NCBI GenBank assembly: GCA_964641215.1
Contig: CAZXKD010000098.1
Span: 1-10,365 of the forward strand
DNA: 10,365 nt
Direction of reading: 5' to 3'
Source: 13-1-40CM-70-15 sp964641215
GTDB taxonomy: Bacteria; Gemmatimonadota; Gemmatimonadetes; Gemmatimonadales; GWC2-71-9
Shown in pieces: positions 6,623 through 10,365 of this stretch (the stretch's first letter is position 1; the number at the start of each line of letters is the position of its first letter). Position numbers and translations under genes: made by a program. Under the pieces are notes generated by a model, which was not told the origin of the DNA, made no database searches, and worked only from the letters and a program-made list of their open reading frames with translations.

Positions 6623-6637
6623 GACATGGTGTTCAGG

Positions 6638-7366
6638 TCACGCACCTGCCTCACTCAGCCAACGATTGGCCGCTTGCAGATCGGACGGGCGGTCCAGGTC
6701 GATGATCTTCTCGACCTCCACCGTCGCTACGCGGGCTCCTTGCGCGACCAGCCGCTGCAGAAACCCACGCATCCGCTGCACCCCGTCGCGCACGGCCTCG
6801 GCGGCCGCCCGGCGGGCCGGGGGGTTGAAGCCGTACACGCCTCCCGTGACGACAGCGGGGGCCAGCGAAGGGCGGTCGTGCTCCAGCGCCCGCACGAACC
6901 CCCTCGCATCACGACGCACGTAGACTGGAGACTCGTCGTCCACGAATGGCGTCACAATCAGCACCGCTTCCACTCCCCCCCCCAGATACCGCCCGGTCGC
7001 CTCGTAGACCGCGCGCCAGCTCCCCGGCGACATGATGGTATCGACCATGCTGCAGAACACGGGGCCGGGAGGTACGAGCGCCAGCCCCGCCGCCAGCGTG
7101 TGGGCGGAGGTGGGCGTGTGGCAGCCCTCGACCCGGAACGGCCGCCCGAACTCGCGGGCGGCGAGCAGTCGCAACGCGTCCCGGAAGTCGTCCCGGACCA
7201 TGCAGGTCAGTGTCTCGCACCCGAGCGCTCCGAGGGTCTCGAGCAAGCCGACCACGAGCGGCCGGCCGGCGACTTCCACCAGCGGCTTGGGCACGGCGCG
7301 GTCGCACTTGCCTTGCCCTGCCGCCAGACGCGAGCCCGTGCCGCCGGCCAGGACGAGTCCGTGCAC
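6638..7366 (-). CDS. NTP transferase family protein (sugar/polyol-phosphate nucleotidyltransferase-like)
   Basis: The 242-residue protein begins VHGLVLAGGTGSRL and continues with PKPLVEVAGRPLV (26-38), the nucleotide-binding signature of the GlmU / mannose-1-phosphate guanylyltransferase / phosphocholine cytidylyltransferase superfamily. A metal-ligand Asp is visible in CSMVDTIMSP (D109), and the C-terminus has VEVEKIIDLDRPSDLQAANRWL, matching the family's closing D-x-D-x-P-x-D-L pattern. Start: GTG 7366-7364, five bases after the last base of the upstream HAD gene's TAA and about ten bases after a GGGAG. The enzyme would make an NDP-activated sugar or polyol from its phosphate and an NTP. 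With two CDP-alcohol phosphatidyltransferases downstream, CTP is the likely nucleotide (inference). An unusual eight-residue GQGKCDRA stretch separates the two signature halves. An upstream open extension through the C-rich tract is not part of it. Confidence 0.85.
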   Translation of the reverse strand: MHGLVLAGGTGSRLAAGQGKCDRAVPKPLVEVAGRPLVVGLLETLGALGCETLTCMVRDDFRDALRLLAAREFGRPFRVEGCHTPTSAHTLAAGLALVPPGPVFCSMVDTIMSPGSWRAVYEATGRYLGGGVEAVLIVTPFVDDESPVYVRRDARGFVRALEHDRPSLAPAVVTGGVYGFNPPARRAAAEAVRDGVQRMRGFLQRLVAQGARVATVEVEKIIDLDRPSDLQAANRWLSEAGA

Positions 7367-7370
7367 CGGC

Positions 7371-8301
<931 letters not shown>

Positions 8302-8308
8302 CGAGGTT

Positions 8309-8314
8309 AATCTA
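8309..8314 (-). promoter_or_regulatory. Possible -10 element, leaderless-type start of the operon
   Basis: The minus strand reads TAGATT, then seven bases, then GTG 8301 of the HAD gene. There is no Shine-Dalgarno in front of that GTG. A TAnnnT box six to eight bases before the start codon is the pattern of leaderless transcripts in several GC-rich phyla. No -35 can be recognised. This rests on one short motif. Confidence 0.3.
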
Positions 8315-8320
8315 AGGAGG
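8314..8320 (+). promoter_or_regulatory. Ribosome binding site of the alpha/beta hydrolase
   Basis: AAGGAGG lies four bases before GTG 8325, a near-perfect Shine-Dalgarno that fixes the start of the divergent gene. Confidence 0.75.
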
Positions 8321-8324
8321 ATCC

Positions 8325-9218
8325 GTGTGGCTGGTGTTGGCCGCGGCGTTGATGGCGGATAGCACGCAGGATCTTCGGGTCGTGGTCGGCCCGGCCGAGA
8401 CCCTCCACGTGGTCGTGGCCGGTCGCGGGGACCCGGTCGTGTTGATCCCGGGCCTCTTCGGCTCCGCGTTCGGGTTCCGCAAGCTCGTCCCGCTGTTCAC
8501 CGCGGCGGGGTACCGCACGGTGATCGTGGAACCGCTCGGGATCGGGACGTCGAGCCGGCCCGAGCACGCGGACTACTCCCTCGGGGCGCAGACCGAACGC
8601 GTCGCGGCGGCGCTCGACTCGCTGCGTGTTCAGAACGCGGTCGTCGTGGGCCACTCGATCGGGGGGGCGATCGCGTTCCGGGTAGCATTCCGCCACCCCG
8701 AGCTCGTGCGCGCGCTCGTTTCCGTCGAGAGCGGGCCCACGGAGGCGGCGGCCACGCCGGCGTTCCGCAGGGCCATGCGCTTCGCCCCGTGGATCAAGAT
8801 CTTCGGCGGCATCCGGCTGATCCGCCGGCTGATCCACCGCAATCTGATCGCGTCCTCCGGCGACACGACATGGATTACCGACAGCGTCGTGCTGGGGTAC
8901 ACAGCCGGCGCGGCCGCAAATCTCAATGGCACGCTGAAGGCGTTCCTCGGGATGGCGATGGCACGTGAGCGTTACAAATTGGAACCGCATTTGACGGAAA
9001 TCCGCTGTCCGGTGCGTCTGGTGGTCGGCGGCGTGCGCCACGATGGAGATGTGGGCGCCGCCGAGGTAGTGTTGTTGCGCAACCGCCTGCACGCTTTCGC
9101 CCTGGACAGCCTGCCGGGCGTGGGCCATTACCCGCAGGAGGAGCGGCCGCAGTCGGTGCTCGACGCGGTGGCGCGCGCGCGGGTGAGCGCGGCGAGCACG
9201 CCGCGCAACGGCGAGTGA
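8325..9218 (+). CDS. Alpha/beta-hydrolase fold protein, possibly exported
   Basis: The 297-residue protein starts at GTG 8325 behind AAGGAGG. The nucleophile elbow is VVVGHSIGG (S111) and the catalytic His is in LPGVGHYPQEERP (H268). The acid may be an Asp in VVGGVRHDGD, shortly after the strand LVVGG, and the oxyanion-hole segment is LIPGLFGS. The fold supports hydrolysis of an ester, lipid or related bond, but the substrate is not readable from sequence. The N-terminus (MWLVLAAALMADS) is short and hydrophobic and could be a minimal signal peptide, hinting at a periplasmic or membrane-side location; this is uncertain. It diverges from the lipid operon over a 23-base space and is followed 38 bases later by a glycosyltransferase gene, with which it is probably co-transcribed. 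Confidence 0.88.
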   Translation: MWLVLAAALMADSTQDLRVVVGPAETLHVVVAGRGDPVVLIPGLFGSAFGFRKLVPLFTAAGYRTVIVEPLGIGTSSRPEHADYSLGAQTERVAAALDSLRVQNAVVVGHSIGGAIAFRVAFRHPELVRALVSVESGPTEAAATPAFRRAMRFAPWIKIFGGIRLIRRLIHRNLIASSGDTTWITDSVVLGYTAGAAANLNGTLKAFLGMAMARERYKLEPHLTEIRCPVRLVVGGVRHDGDVGAAEVVLLRNRLHAFALDSLPGVGHYPQEERPQSVLDAVARARVSAASTPRNGE

Positions 9219-9256
9219 GAGCGGGCATCTCCATCGAACGGGAGTGAGAACACTGC

Positions 9257-10363
9257 ATGCGAATCGCCCTAGTCGCTGAAGACTATTACCCGCAACTCGG
9301 CGGCGTGCCCGAACACGTGCACAACCTGGCGCTGCAGCTGCTCACGTGGGGGCACCACGTCACCATCGTGTCGTCCCGCATGCAGGGGGCGGGGCCCGAC
9401 CCGGCCTTCGTGCGACGCATCGGCACGAGCCGTGTCATTTACGCGAACGGCGGCGTGTCGCGGATCACCACGGGGTGGGGGCTGCAGCGCCAGCTCGAGG
9501 AGTGCTTCCGCGCCGGTCGCTACGACGTCGTGCACGTGCACGGTGGTCTGGCCCCGACGTTCGGCATTCTCGCGCCCTGGGCGGCGTTTCGCGCCGGCAT
9601 CCCGGTCGTGGCGACCTTCCACTCCTGGTTCGAGACCTCACCGTCCTACCGCGTGTTGCGGGCGCCGGCGCAGCGGCTGTTGGACCGCCACGCGGCCACG
9701 ATCGCTGTCAGCCAGCCGGTCGTGGAGGTGATGTCGCGCTATTTCCGCGCGGACTGGCGGGTGATCCCGAACGGCGTGGACGTGTCGTTCTTCCAGCCGA
9801 ACGGCCGGCGCCCGACGGATGCCCTCACCCAGGGCCCGCGTCTCCTGTTCCTCGGCCGCATCGAGCCGCGCAACGGACTCGGCATGTTGCTGCGCGCGAT
9901 GCCGGCGATTCTGGCGCGCTTCCCGCGCGCCCGGCTCTTCGTCGCGGGGGACGGGCCGTGGCGTTCGTTTTACGAGTGGCGGGCGCGGCGGCTGGGCGAG
10001 AGCGTCCGGTTCGTGGGCCAGGTGCTGGCCGAGCGACCGGAGTACTACGGGTCCGCCGACCTGTATCTCTGTCCGACCCGGATCGCATCGTTCGGCGTGA
10101 CGCTGCTCGAGGCCATGGCGTGCGGCACGCCCATGATCGTGGCGGACAACGCCGGGTATCGTTGGCTCGTGGGAGATGGCCGGGAGGCGGTGCTGTTGCC
10201 GAAGGATCAGCCCGCGGCCTGGGCGGCGACCGTGATCGAGCTGCTCGCCGATCCCGCGCGCCGCCAGCGCATGGGCCGCGCCGGCCTCGCCAAGGCGATC
10301 CGGTTCGCGTGGCCGGTGGTGGCGCGCCAGGAGTTGGCGGTGTACGAGCAGGTGGCGCGGTGA
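9257..10363 (+). CDS. GT4 glycosyltransferase, PimA-like
   Basis: The 368-residue protein has two Rossmann-like halves (GT-B fold). The N-terminal half begins MRIALVAEDYYPQLGGVPEH, with the glycine-rich GGV loop and H-x-H (VVHVHGG) near residues 94-100. The C-terminal half has FLGRIEPRNG (R201) and FGVTLLEAMACGTPMIVADN (E285). This resembles the phosphatidylinositol alpha-mannosyltransferase PimA and its relatives, which use GDP-mannose on the membrane surface. Two residues differ from PimA: the first Glu of the E-x7-E motif is Ala277 (codon GCA), and the Lys that contacts the donor phosphate is Asn206. Related bacterial enzymes may share these changes; I cannot confirm this here. Start: ATG 9257, with GGGAG twelve bases upstream. 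As neighbour of a phosphatidyltransferase operon, it may glycosylate the lipid made there (inference). Confidence 0.87.
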   Translation: MRIALVAEDYYPQLGGVPEHVHNLALQLLTWGHHVTIVSSRMQGAGPDPAFVRRIGTSRVIYANGGVSRITTGWGLQRQLEECFRAGRYDVVHVHGGLAPTFGILAPWAAFRAGIPVVATFHSWFETSPSYRVLRAPAQRLLDRHAATIAVSQPVVEVMSRYFRADWRVIPNGVDVSFFQPNGRRPTDALTQGPRLLFLGRIEPRNGLGMLLRAMPAILARFPRARLFVAGDGPWRSFYEWRARRLGESVRFVGQVLAERPEYYGSADLYLCPTRIASFGVTLLEAMACGTPMIVADNAGYRWLVGDGREAVLLPKDQPAAWAATVIELLADPARRQRMGRAGLAKAIRFAWPVVARQELAVYEQVAR

Positions 10364-10365
10364 GG

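Noticed and set aside
8308..8313. TAATCT on the plus strand as -10 box of the alpha/beta hydrolase
   Set aside because: It directly abuts the Shine-Dalgarno at 8314-8320, so transcription would begin within or after the ribosome binding site.

Overview
This window comes from a very GC-rich bacterial genome (roughly 70 % G+C by eye). Most genes start with GTG and many are chained by GTGA or ATGA overlaps. The 10-N spacer at 3482-3491 shows that it is a scaffold of a draft assembly, probably from a metagenome. Gene content (PimA-like glycosyltransferase, two CDP-alcohol phosphatidyltransferases, flippase-like protein) suggests a soil-type lineage, but I cannot assign a phylum.

Layout. Positions 8301 down to 1 hold ten tightly packed minus-strand genes that look like one operon. 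In transcription order they are: HAD-type hydrolase (7371-8301), sugar-nucleotidyltransferase-like protein (6638-7366), ATP-grasp protein (5763-6608), class III PLP aminotransferase (4435-5766), CDP-alcohol phosphatidyltransferase 1 (3570-4463), a gap-containing spacer, Gfo/Idh/MocA oxidoreductase (2325-3402), flippase-like / LPG_synthase_TM membrane protein (1315-2328), small YdjM/DUF457-like membrane protein (876-1313), CDP-alcohol phosphatidyltransferase 2 (286-912), and a small membrane protein cut by the window edge (1-289). Diverging from it across 23 bases are an alpha/beta hydrolase (8325-9218) and a PimA-like GT4 glycosyltransferase (9257-10363).

How the genes could work together (inference). 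The dehydrogenase, aminotransferase and HAD protein could build or trim a phosphorylated polyol or amino-polyol. The nucleotidyltransferase could activate it with a nucleotide, and the CDP-alcohol phosphatidyltransferases could transfer between a CDP-activated partner and an alcohol to make an unusual phospholipid. The ATP-grasp enzyme could attach an amino acid or similar group, the flippase-like protein could move the lipid across the membrane, and the GT4 enzyme could glycosylate it. No gene identifies the head group, so the product is unknown. This cluster is the best candidate here for an undescribed system.

Sequence-quality caveats. Homopolymer-rich tracts break two genes. A 213-base C-rich tract splits the HAD gene into two frames, and a 13-base G run displaces the start of the oxidoreductase by one base. 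A 27-base G run and the N spacer separate the two halves of the operon. Shorter Gly-coding tracts in the terminal membrane protein keep frame. Whether these tracts are real or are poly-G sequencing artefacts is the main technical question. There is no gene-free stretch over 300 bases; the longest is 3403-3569. I see no tRNA, rRNA, CRISPR array, transposase or clear terminator.
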